A DNA stretch of 6,681 nucleotides, from NCBI GenBank assembly GCA_030614305.1, contig JAUWKH010000097.1, forward strand, positions 1-6,681, given 5' to 3'. Below are positions 1-6,113 of the stretch, one piece after another. Each line of letters opens with the position of its first letter. Within the stretch, counting starts at the first letter, position 1. Position numbers and translations under genes: made by a program. The notes under the pieces were generated by a model. The model made no database searches, had not been told where the DNA came from, and saw only the letters and a program-made list of their open reading frames with translations. This DNA comes from Bacteroidota bacterium (GTDB taxonomy: Bacteria; Bacteroidota; Bacteroidia; Bacteroidales; JADFUO01).

Positions 1-659
1 ATATTTCCATTGGTTCAACTGTTCAGACAGTATCCGGTGAAAAAGACGGGAAAAAAGAATTCACTTGTATTATTGTTGAAAAAGGAACGCCCGGATTTAA
101 GCAAGCTACCATGCATGGCAAGATGATGTGGAGAGCTTCAGACACAGCCGAACTTTATTTTGATGATTGCAAAGTGCCTGAAGAAAACCTCTTAGGTAAA
201 ATTGGTCAAGGCTCAAAGATTATGTTAAGCACACTTGACAACGGAAGATTATCAATAGCTGCAATGGGCTTAGGTTGCGCCCAGGGCGCTTTTGAACTGG
301 CATTGCAATATTCACAGGAAAGAAAACAATTCGGTAAGCCAATATGTAAATTCCAGGTCAATGCTTTTAAACTTGCAGATATGGCAACAAAAATTGAACT
401 GGCACGTAACCTGCTTTACAAAGCATGCTGGCTGAAAGACAACAATAAACCTTTCGGGAAAGAAGCTGCAATGTCAAAACTTTATTGTTCGGAAATTGCC
501 AGGCAAGTAGCTGATGAAGCTGTCCAGCTTCATGGTGGTTACGGTTTAATGAAAGATTATGACGTTGAACGATTTTATCGCGATCAGCGTTTATTACAAA
601 TTGGCGAAGGTACTTCCGAAATCCAGCGACTGGTTATTTCAAGACATATCGGGATCTGA
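1..659 (+). CDS. Acyl-CoA dehydrogenase, C-terminal part (5' end outside window)
   Basis: FAD-dependent alpha,beta-dehydrogenation of an acyl-CoA thioester, passing electrons to ETF; soluble cytoplasmic family. The frame is open from base 3, so 218 residues are visible and, against a usual length near 380, roughly the first 160 are missing. Visible in order: the end of the middle beta domain (IIVEKGTPGF), the FDDCKVPEENLLG segment, then the C-terminal helical domain with RKQFGKPICKFQ and the signature stretch LHGGYGLMKDYDVERFYRD, ending in IGEGTSEIQRLVISR. The Glu of this EGT motif (codon 606-608) is the catalytic base position of short/medium-chain (butyryl-CoA-like) enzymes. Isovaleryl-CoA dehydrogenases have a small residue there, so that assignment is disfavoured. 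Substrate chain length cannot be fixed from this fragment. The gene stops with TGA just before the repeat cluster; no clear terminator hairpin with a T-run follows. Confidence 0.95.
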   Translation, partial: ISIGSTVQTVSGEKDGKKEFTCIIVEKGTPGFKQATMHGKMMWRASDTAELYFDDCKVPEENLLGKIGQGSKIMLSTLDNGRLSIAAMGLGCAQGAFELALQYSQERKQFGKPICKFQVNAFKLADMATKIELARNLLYKACWLKDNNKPFGKEAAMSKLYCSEIARQVADEAVQLHGGYGLMKDYDVERFYRDQRLLQIGEGTSEIQRLVISRHIGI

Positions 660-705
660 AATCAGGTCATCCCTACGGGATTTTACATTATTAATTATAA
701 TTTAT

Positions 706-753
706 CTCTGAACTGCCGTTCAGAGCTACAAATAGGACGTTCCTACGGAACTT
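706..753 (-). repeat. Two-hairpin repeat element, intact copy in minus orientation
   Basis: Read on the minus strand, this 48-nt copy has stem 1 GTTCC/GGAAC around a GTA loop (plus positions 739-743 and 747-751), the linker CTATTTGTA, and stem 2, a perfect 8-bp hairpin (plus positions 706-713 CTCTGAAC and 718-725 GTTCAGAG) with a 4-nt loop. It aligns end to end with the plus-oriented copy at 903-951, with one single-base gap in the first loop. Confidence 0.8.
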
Positions 754-830
754 AAAAAAAACAAAATCCCGTAAGAAAGACCTATATTTTCAAGAGCTAC
801 AAACAGTATGTTCTTATGGAATTTAGAAAA

Positions 831-880
831 CAAAATGCCGTAGGCATGATCTATTTGTAACACAGGACGAAAGTCTGGTT
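831..880 (+). repeat. Two-hairpin repeat element, partly decayed copy
   Basis: Stem 1 is a perfect 5-bp ATGCC/GGCAT (835-839, 843-847) with a GTA loop, a different stem sequence from the other copies but still fully paired. The CTATTTGTA linker (851-859) is intact. Stem 2 (861-868 against 873-880) is degraded: it keeps the CACAGGAC arm, but the opposite arm pairs only with a G-T wobble, one internal mismatch and an unpaired outer end. Confidence 0.7.
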
Positions 881-902
881 AGTTAGGAAACCAAGCTAAT
901 GA

Positions 903-951
903 AAGTCCCGATAGGGACGGACTATTTGTAACACAGGACGGCAGTCCTGTG
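903..951 (+). repeat. Two-hairpin repeat element, intact copy in plus orientation
   Basis: Stem 1 is GTCCC (905-909) with GGGAC (914-918) around a GATA loop. The linker CTATTTGTA is at 922-930. Stem 2 is a perfect 8-bp hairpin, CACAGGAC (932-939) with GTCCTGTG (944-951), loop GGCA. No T-run follows on the plus strand, so it does not look like an ordinary intrinsic terminator. Confidence 0.8.
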
Positions 952-1018
952 AATAAAAAAATCAAGCTAAGGAAAGTCCCATAGGGACGACCTGATAGTC
1001 TCAAAAAATAATAAAAAA

Positions 1019-1050
1019 ACAAAATCCCGTAAGAAACACCTGTATTTTCA
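1019..1050 (+). repeat. 32-bp direct repeat of 761-792
   Basis: These 32 bases match 761-792 at 30 positions, 258 bp apart. Both copies share the same damaged stem 1 (ATCCC followed by AGAAA instead of GGGAT). They therefore probably arose by duplication of an already decayed copy, or by exchange between the two sites, and not by independent decay. Confidence 0.75.
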
Positions 1051-1092
1051 AAAAAATGACGAAATTTGGCCTTAATACCAAAACTTACCAAT

Positions 1093-3039
1093 ATGAAATA
1101 TAAAACCCTTTGGCAACCAAAAAAAGAAAAAGCAGAAAGATCACAGATGAATGAATTCCTGAACGTGATCAGGAAAAAGTACAACCAAGATATAAAAGAT
1201 TATTACAATCTTCATCAATGGAGTATTGAAAATATTACAGATTTTTGGGGAGAATTTTGGGATTATTCTCAAATTATTTATTCAAAAAAATATGACAAAG
1301 TAGTTGATGAACCAAAAAAAATGCCCGGAGCTAAGTGGTTCAGCGGTGCACGATTAAATTATGCCGAGAACCTGCTACGACGAAGAGATAAGCATCCGGC
1401 AATTATTTTCCGTGGAGAAGATAAAGTTAAAAAAACGATTACATATAAAGAACTGTTTGATGAAGTTCACAAAGTAGCCGAAGGCTTGAAAAGACTCGGC
1501 ATTAAAAAAGGCGATCGTGTTGCCGGGTTCATGCCCAACATGCCCGAAACTATAATTGCTATGCTTGCTGCTTCTTCAATAGGAGCAATATGGTCATCTT
1601 CATCTCCCGACTTTGGAATTAAAGGTGTGCTTGACCGGTTCAGCCAGATAGAACCCAAAATCATTTTTTCGGCAGACGGCTATTATTTTAAAGGTAAAAT
1701 ATTTGATTCGCAGGAAAAGTTAAAAGGCATCCTTGATAAATTACCATCTGTTGAAAATGTAGTGATGATAAAATATACCGGTAATCTGAATTTAGAAGCA
1801 ATGCCAAAAGCCATGAGTTGGGAAGACCTGGCTCAACCTGCAAAAGAAGAAATGACCTTTGAACAATTACCTTTTGATCATCCGCTTTATATTATGTATT
1901 CCTCAGGAACAACAGGACTTCCGAAAAGTATTATCCATTCAGCAGGTGGTACATTAATTCAACATTTAAAGGAATTAGTTCTGCATTGCGACCTTAATGA
2001 AGATGATGTAATTTTTTATTTTACAACTTGCGGCTGGATGATGTGGAACTGGTTTGTTAGTTCTTTAGCTGTTGGTTCTACAATTGTTTGTTTTGATGGA
2101 AACCCGTTTTATCCTGCACCTGATGCTTTACTTAAAATGGCTGATGAACTGGACATTTCAATTTTCGGGACGAGTGCAAAATATATTGCCTCGCTTGAAG
2201 CTGCGGGTATTGTACCTAAAGAAATTTCCGATTTCCCGAAACTGAAAGCAATTACTTCAACCGGCTCTCCTTTATCAGATGAAAGCTTTGAATATGTTTA
2301 TGATAAATGGAAAAAAAATGTTCAGCTTTCTTCAATTTCAGGAGGTACTGATATTATCTCATGTTTTGTATTGGGAAATCCAATTCTGCCGGTTTATAAA
2401 GGCGAAATTCAATGCAGCGGATTAGGTATGGACGTTGACAGTTTTGATGAAAATGGTAATACGGTTATCGGGGATAAAGGCGAACTGGTTTGTAAATCCC
2501 CCTTCCCCTCCATGCCGATATATTTCTGGAATGATGAAAGCGGAGAAAAATATAAAAATGCCTATTTTACAGTTTATAAAAATATATGGTGGCACGGAGA
2601 TTATATTCGTATAAGTGAACATGGTGGCATTACAATGTTCGGACGCTCGGATGCAACTTTAAATCCAGGTGGTGTTCGAATCGGTACTTCAGAAATTTAC
2701 CGTGTGGTTGAAAATATGGAGGAAATTGATGATTCGGTTGTTGTGGGGCAAAAATTTGAGGATGATGAACGCGTGATCTTATTTGTCAAACTAAATAATA
2801 AATATAAACTTACTGATGACTTAAAGAAAAAAATCGCTTCCCTGATACGAACAAATTGCAGTCCGCGGCATATTCCTGCTGTTATTCTTGATGTCCCTGA
2901 TGTTCCTTACACTATCAATGGGAAAAAAATAGAAATTGCAGTGAAGAAAATAATTCATGGTGAGGAAGTGAAAAATAAGGATGCGTTAGCAAACCCGCAA
3001 AGTTTGGATTATTTTAGATGTAGGAAAGAGTTGGAATAA
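1093..3039 (+). CDS. Acetoacetyl-CoA synthetase (acetoacetate--CoA ligase)
   Basis: Cytoplasmic ANL-superfamily ligase: acetoacetate + ATP + CoA gives acetoacetyl-CoA + AMP + PPi. From ATG 1093 it has 648 residues, the usual family length. The start TLWQPKKEKAERSQMNEF is typical of acetoacetyl-CoA synthetases, which supports ATG 1093 over a TTG at 1066 that would add nine atypical residues. An acetyl-CoA-synthetase-like N-terminal domain spans about 36-95. The phosphate loop SSGTTGLPK is at 270-278, the family-typical GWMMW at 314-318, SGGTD at 416-420, HGD at 501-503 (ribose-binding Asp503), the hinge region GRSDATLNPGGVRIG at 517-531, and the adenylation lysine in NGKK (Lys611). All catalytic motifs are intact. 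No Shine-Dalgarno is seen. It lies downstream of an acyl-CoA dehydrogenase on the same strand, but 433 bp of repeat-rich DNA separate them, so co-transcription is uncertain. Plain acetyl-CoA synthetase is less likely given the N-terminus and GWMMW. Confidence 0.96.
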   Translation: MKYKTLWQPKKEKAERSQMNEFLNVIRKKYNQDIKDYYNLHQWSIENITDFWGEFWDYSQIIYSKKYDKVVDEPKKMPGAKWFSGARLNYAENLLRRRDKHPAIIFRGEDKVKKTITYKELFDEVHKVAEGLKRLGIKKGDRVAGFMPNMPETIIAMLAASSIGAIWSSSSPDFGIKGVLDRFSQIEPKIIFSADGYYFKGKIFDSQEKLKGILDKLPSVENVVMIKYTGNLNLEAMPKAMSWEDLAQPAKEEMTFEQLPFDHPLYIMYSSGTTGLPKSIIHSAGGTLIQHLKELVLHCDLNEDDVIFYFTTCGWMMWNWFVSSLAVGSTIVCFDGNPFYPAPDALLKMADELDISIFGTSAKYIASLEAAGIVPKEISDFPKLKAITSTGSPLSDESFEYVYDKWKKNVQLSSISGGTDIISCFVLGNPILPVYKGEIQCSGLGMDVDSFDENGNTVIGDKGELVCKSPFPSMPIYFWNDESGEKYKNAYFTVYKNIWWHGDYIRISEHGGITMFGRSDATLNPGGVRIGTSEIYRVVENMEEIDDSVVVGQKFEDDERVILFVKLNNKYKLTDDLKKKIASLIRTNCSPRHIPAVILDVPDVPYTINGKKIEIAVKKIIHGEEVKNKDALANPQSLDYFRCRKELE

Positions 3040-3042
3040 AAC

Positions 3043-3075
3043 TTAAATTTTGATAAATTTAAACGATACTTTTTT
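3043..3075 (+). terminator. Weak AT-only terminator in the convergent gap
   Basis: A perfect 8-bp stem TTAAATTT (3043-3050) / AAATTTAA (3055-3062) with a 4-nt loop begins three bases after the synthetase stop codon; a run of six T occurs at 3070-3075, seven nt beyond the stem. The stem contains no G-C pair and the T-run is offset, so efficiency is doubtful. Read on the minus strand, the same stem is followed by GTTTTATT and could also help end the protease transcript. The rest of 3040-3177 holds a 14-bp AT palindrome (3077-3090) and a 6-bp hairpin (3091-3105). Confidence 0.45.
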
Positions 3076-3177
3076 GTTATTATATAATAAATGTATAAAA
3101 TACATAGCAGAATCAAGATCACTAATATCTCATGTTTTCCGCAGGATTAAAAAATCTTCTTTTATATTTCAAATTAT

Positions 3178-4785
3178 CTATAACAACTCCACAGCCTTCT
3201 GAAAAGTTTTATCTACTTTATGATATATCGGATAAAAGCCTTTATCGTCAAGCAAGTTGCGCCCGATAAAGGCTTTTAATAATATTTTTATTCTTTCGCT
3301 TGCATACTTTATTCCTTTATTTTCCTTTTCAACACCATTCTCTTCAGCAAAATTTAGAAAATCATTAAATATCAAATCGGATATTATGAAATCCGTATTA
3401 AAATTTTCAAAGGTTTTATAAGTACTGAGTTGGTCTCTGTTTTTATCAGTATATTCAAAGGCATATCTGAAAATTAATCCTTTATTAATTAGTTGATTAT
3501 AATATTTCAATTTTATATTTTTTTCAATTGGCACATAAATATCAGGCATAATCCCACCACCACCATAAACTATATTACCTTCAGGAGTGATATATTTTAA
3601 TGAATCATCAAAATGAATGCTGTCAGCATTTTCCAGTTCACCGTTTGTATATCGATTATAAAATTCCATGTAATAATCTTCAATGCCATTTTCATAAGAT
3701 TTTTGTATACATCTGCCCGTAGGTGTATGATACCTGGCAACTGTTAATCGCAGAGCAGATCCATCAGGAAAATTCAATTGTTCTTGAACCAATCCTTTGC
3801 CAAACGATCTTCGTCCTATTATCAAGCCCCTGTCATTATCCTGAATAGCTCCTGCAATAATTTCGCTGGCTGATGCTGATTCTTCATCAATTAAAACAAT
3901 AAGTTCGTTTTTTTCAAAACAACCTTTTTCAGTGGCATAAGCGAAATTTTTCGGTCTGCTGTTACCTTCTGTATAAACAATCAATTTCTTATCTTCTAAA
4001 AATTCATCTGCAATTTTAATTGCCGACTGAAGATAACCACCGATGTTTCCTCGTAAATCCAAAATTAATTTGAACATGCCTTTTTGTTTTAACTCTTTTA
4101 ATGCTTTGATAAATTCATCGTAAGTTGTAGCTGAAAATTTATTTAATTTTATATATCCGATAGAATCGTTAATCATATAGGCAATGTCAAGACTGTAAGT
4201 AGGAATTACATCTCTTATTATGTTAAAATTTATAAGGTCATTGACTCCCCTGCGGAAAATACTTACTTCTACTTTGGTTCCTCTTTTTCCTTTTAATTTT
4301 TTTATTGCGTCTTTATTTTTAATTTTTATTCCTGCAACAAGTGTATCATTAATTTTAACTATTCTGTCTCCGGCTTTAATTCCTGATTTTTCAGAAGGAC
4401 CTCCTAAAATTGTATTTATAACGGCAATTGTATCTTTTTCAATTCTGAACTGTATTCCAATACCTTCAAAATTACCGAGTAGTTGGTCGTTAACTTCATT
4501 AAATTCTTCTGCAGGAATATATTGTGAATGAGGGTCAAGTTCCTTCAACATTCCAATAATTGATTCTTCGGTTAATTTTTTATGATTGACCGAATCAACA
4601 TAATCCTGTTCAATATAATTAATAATATCGGATATTTTATTGTATTTATTTAAGCTAATGGGAAATATATTGTTGTTGAAAGAAGAGATATAAGTAAGTT
4701 TACTACCGATAAAAATTCCTATTATTAAAATAACAGCAAAAATTATTGGCAGATAAACAGAAAAATATTTATTAGGTTTAGTCAT
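3178..4785 (-). CDS. ctpA: S41 family C-terminal processing protease (CtpA/Prc type), membrane-anchored
   Basis: Serine protease that cleaves near the C-terminus of extracytoplasmic protein substrates; 535 residues. One hydrophobic segment at about 9-28, with no lipobox cysteine and no obvious cleavage site, suggests an inner-membrane anchor with the protease in the periplasm. A PDZ domain lies at about 105-185 (GNFEGIGIQF, then GPSEKSGIKAGDRIVKIN). The S41 core follows, with DLRGNIGG (243-250), SASASE (303-308) and SFGKGLVQ (327-334). Ser305, Lys330 and Gln334 have the +25/+29 spacing of the Ser-Lys-Gln catalytic set of CtpB/Prc enzymes. A region after the core (about 420-535), rich in charged residues, ends the protein; long tails of this sort are common in Bacteroidota homologues, and its role is unknown to me. 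The GNIGG loop has Ile248 where Pro or Gly is usual. No consensus promoter is seen just upstream; the start codon lies 17 nt after the T-tract of a terminator, so expression may depend on read-through from the tRNA. Confidence 0.95.
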   Translation of the reverse strand: MTKPNKYFSVYLPIIFAVILIIGIFIGSKLTYISSFNNNIFPISLNKYNKISDIINYIEQDYVDSVNHKKLTEESIIGMLKELDPHSQYIPAEEFNEVNDQLLGNFEGIGIQFRIEKDTIAVINTILGGPSEKSGIKAGDRIVKINDTLVAGIKIKNKDAIKKLKGKRGTKVEVSIFRRGVNDLINFNIIRDVIPTYSLDIAYMINDSIGYIKLNKFSATTYDEFIKALKELKQKGMFKLILDLRGNIGGYLQSAIKIADEFLEDKKLIVYTEGNSRPKNFAYATEKGCFEKNELIVLIDEESASASEIIAGAIQDNDRGLIIGRRSFGKGLVQEQLNFPDGSALRLTVARYHTPTGRCIQKSYENGIEDYYMEFYNRYTNGELENADSIHFDDSLKYITPEGNIVYGGGGIMPDIYVPIEKNIKLKYYNQLINKGLIFRYAFEYTDKNRDQLSTYKTFENFNTDFIISDLIFNDFLNFAEENGVEKENKGIKYASERIKILLKAFIGRNLLDDKGFYPIYHKVDKTFQKAVELL

Positions 4786-4802
4786 AATTAAAATTTAATA
4801 TT

Positions 4803-4831
4803 AAAAAAAGCTCTCTGTGTAAAGAAAGCTT
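4803..4831 (-). terminator. Rho-independent terminator downstream of tRNA-Leu
   Basis: Read on the minus strand, a hairpin with 8 bp (4831-4824 pairing with 4815-4808, one G-T wobble, 8-nt loop) is followed by a run of T (plus-strand A's, 4803-4809, overlapping the stem foot). It sits between tRNA-Leu and the protease start codon at 4785, so it probably ends the tRNA transcript and may reduce or gate read-through into the protease gene. Confidence 0.7.
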
Positions 4832-4895
4832 AAAACTTTTATCTTTTATCTTTCGACCAACGGGAGTCCGTATGGATGTCTTTTGTCTTGTTTTG

Positions 4896-4979
4896 TACCC
4901 GGGGCCGGGATCGAACCGGCACGAGTGTTACCTCATTGGTTTTTGAGACCAACGCGTCTACCAATTCCGCCACCCGGGC
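4896..4979 (-). tRNA. tRNA-Leu, anticodon CAA
   Basis: An 84-nt class II tRNA on the minus strand, read from 4979 to 4896. The acceptor GCCCGGG pairs with CCCGGGT, including a G1-U72 pair as in E. coli tRNA-Leu(UAA). The D stem is GCG/CGC around GAATTGGTAGA. The anticodon stem TTGGT/ACCAA encloses loop CTCAAAA, giving anticodon CAA (plus positions 4943-4945), which reads UUG. A long variable arm built on GAG/CTC follows. The T arm is GCCGG-TTCGATC-CCGGC. The discriminator is A (4896), and CCA is not encoded (next bases CAA), so it must be added post-transcriptionally. The CAA anticodon, long variable arm and A73 all agree with leucine. Confidence 0.97.
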
Positions 4980-5033
4980 ATATTTTCAAGTCTCATTAAA
5001 TTCCGAATTTATTTTTATCTGTCTTTCAAAGTG

Positions 5034-5041
5034 CAAAGATA
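5034..5041 (-). promoter_or_regulatory. Candidate -7 element for tRNA-Leu
   Basis: On the minus strand this reads TATCTTTG, an exact match to the Bacteroidota -7 consensus TAnnTTTG, 54 bp upstream of the tRNA 5' end. I found no TTTG at the expected -33 distance, so only half of the promoter is supported. Confidence 0.4.
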
Positions 5042-5092
5042 TTGAAAAGTTTTTATTGATTAATAACATTTTTTAATAATAGTGAATATTAT

Positions 5093-5124
5093 TTTGTAGC
5101 ATATTAAATTATATCATATTTTTG
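5093..5124 (+). promoter_or_regulatory. Bacteroidota-type promoter of prs
   Basis: TTTG at 5093-5096 is followed after 20 nt by TATTTTTG at 5117-5124. This fits the Bacteroidota primary sigma consensus (TTTG at -33, TAnnTTTG at -7) in both boxes and in spacing. Transcription would start near 5130, leaving a leader of roughly 25 nt before the prs ATG. It probably drives prs and rplY together. Confidence 0.7.
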
Positions 5125-5153
5125 CAACCTGAAATATCAAAACCTGTAACATT

Positions 5154-6089
5154 ATGTCAAATAGATTAGTTAATATTTTTTCGGGAAGAGCTACAGAATA
5201 TTTAGCTGAGAAGATTGCTGCCAGCTACGGGCAGGAGTTAGGCAATGTAATTGTTACTGATTTTTCTGACGGTGAATTTCAATCTTCGTATGAAGATAAC
5301 ATCAGGGGCAGGGATGTTTTTATAGTACAATCTACTTTTGCTCCGGCTGATAATCTTCTTGAACTGTTGTTAATGATAGACGCAGCCAGAAGGGCATCTG
5401 CAAGAAATATTGTTGCGGTTATACCCTATTTCGGATTTGCACGACAGGATAGAAAAGATAAACCAAGGGTTTCAATCGCTTCAAAATTAATTGCAAATTT
5501 GTTAACCGCAGCAGGTGTTCAAAGGATCATTACTCTTGATTTACATGCCGACCAAATACAGGGATTTTTTGATGTTCCGGTTGATCATTTATACGCTTCA
5601 TCAATTTTTATTCCTTATTTAAAAGAACTAAATTTACCTAATCTTACTATTGCATCACCCGATACGGGAGGTACAAGAAGAGCTGCATCTTACGCAAAAT
5701 ATTTGAATACCGATTTTGTGGTTTGTTATAAACAAAGATCAAAACCTAATGAAATAAAAAAAATGGCATTAATTGGAGATGTGAAAGGACGGGATATTGT
5801 TTTGGTTGATGATATTATAGATACAGCAGGTTCTATGGAAAAAGCTTCCAATCTTATGATGGAAAACGGTGCTGCAAGTGTAAGAGCTTTTTGCACACAC
5901 CCTGTATTTTCAGGAGATGCATACGAAAAAATTGAAAAGTCTCAATTTACTGAAATTGTGGTTTCCGACACAATCCCATTGAAAAAACACAGTGATAAAA
6001 TTAAAGTTCTTTCAACAGCCGAATTATTTGCAGAAGTAATAAAAAGAGTTGAAAACTACGAATCAATAAGTTCACTTTTTAAATTTTAA
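5154..6089 (+). CDS. prs: Ribose-phosphate pyrophosphokinase (PRPP synthetase, class I)
   Basis: Cytoplasmic enzyme transferring pyrophosphate from ATP to ribose 5-phosphate to give PRPP for purine, pyrimidine, NAD, histidine and tryptophan synthesis. It has 311 residues (family usual about 315) and looks complete. Motifs: early FSDGE (37-41); ATP-binding loop PYFGFARQDRKDKPRVSIA (91-109), with Arg97, Gln98 and Asp99; DLHADQIQGFF (129-139) with metal-binding His131; SPDTGG (168-173), followed by RRA; flexible-loop residues Lys193 and Arg195 in YKQRSKPNE; and the PRPP-binding loop DIVLVDDIIDTAGS (214-227). The start ATG 5154 gives the family-typical N-terminus ending in FSGRAT and lies about 25 nt after the predicted transcription start; no Shine-Dalgarno is visible. 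The next gene, L25, starts 24 nt after the stop on the same strand. The prs-rplY pairing is seen in many bacteria and suggests one operon. Confidence 0.98.
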   Translation: MSNRLVNIFSGRATEYLAEKIAASYGQELGNVIVTDFSDGEFQSSYEDNIRGRDVFIVQSTFAPADNLLELLLMIDAARRASARNIVAVIPYFGFARQDRKDKPRVSIASKLIANLLTAAGVQRIITLDLHADQIQGFFDVPVDHLYASSIFIPYLKELNLPNLTIASPDTGGTRRAASYAKYLNTDFVVCYKQRSKPNEIKKMALIGDVKGRDIVLVDDIIDTAGSMEKASNLMMENGAASVRAFCTHPVFSGDAYEKIEKSQFTEIVVSDTIPLKKHSDKIKVLSTAELFAEVIKRVENYESISSLFKF

Positions 6090-6113
6090 ATTAATAATTA
6101 AACATTTTTAAAC

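Larger units (their letters stand above)
664..1050. repeat. Cluster of short palindromic repeats in both orientations (gene-free region 660-1092)
   Basis: This gene-free stretch is filled by at least eight related copies of a short element. Its core is a 5-bp hairpin (for example GTCCC-loop-GGGAC) followed by a CTATTTGTA-like tail. Minus-oriented copies lie near 664-684, 706-753 and 794-825. Plus-oriented copies lie near 761-792, 831-880, 901-951, 971-1000 and 1019-1050. Superimposed tandem periodicity is visible: 724-793 and 794-863 are 70-bp units sharing 24 of their first 30 bases, and 851-921 and 922-991 are ~71-bp units sharing their first 19 bases. No convincing coding frame crosses the region. 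The pattern resembles the interspersed palindromic repeats seen between genes in many Bacteroidota genomes. Its function is unknown to me. Confidence 0.85.

Noticed and set aside
932..951. Strong 8-bp hairpin as an intrinsic terminator
   Set aside because: On the plus strand it is followed by an A-rich stretch, not T, and it is better explained as stem 2 of the repeat element.
664..1050. CRISPR-like array because of the ~70-bp periodicity
   Set aside because: Repeats occur in both orientations, are divergent, and lack uniform repeats with unique equal-length spacers; no cas genes are in the window.
1061..1068. GAAATTTG as a -7 promoter element for acetoacetyl-CoA synthetase
   Set aside because: It matches TAnnTTTG except for the first base, but no TTTG lies at the -33 distance, so the support is too weak to list.
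1066..1092. TTG start at 1066 extending acetoacetyl-CoA synthetase by nine residues
   Set aside because: The ATG at 1093 places the family-typical N-terminus at the start; the extension looks unlike the family and runs into the flank of the repeat cluster.
879..1184. Minus-strand open frame of about 100 codons across the repeats and the synthetase start
   Set aside because: It runs through repeat sequence and antisense to a well-supported gene, and its product resembles no family I know.
4220..4531. Plus-strand open frame of 103 codons inside the S41 gene
   Set aside because: It is antisense to the PDZ and core region of a clearly conserved protease and reads as low-complexity hydrophobic sequence.
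4832..4895. Possible extra repeat copy near CCAACGGGAGTCCG between terminator and tRNA
   Set aside because: Only a few bases recall the repeat core; no paired stem or CTATTTGTA tail is present.
4876..5076. Plus-strand open frame of 66 codons over the tRNA
   Set aside because: It is the antisense of tRNA-Leu; such frames (here with RDRTGTS) are a common false annotation.
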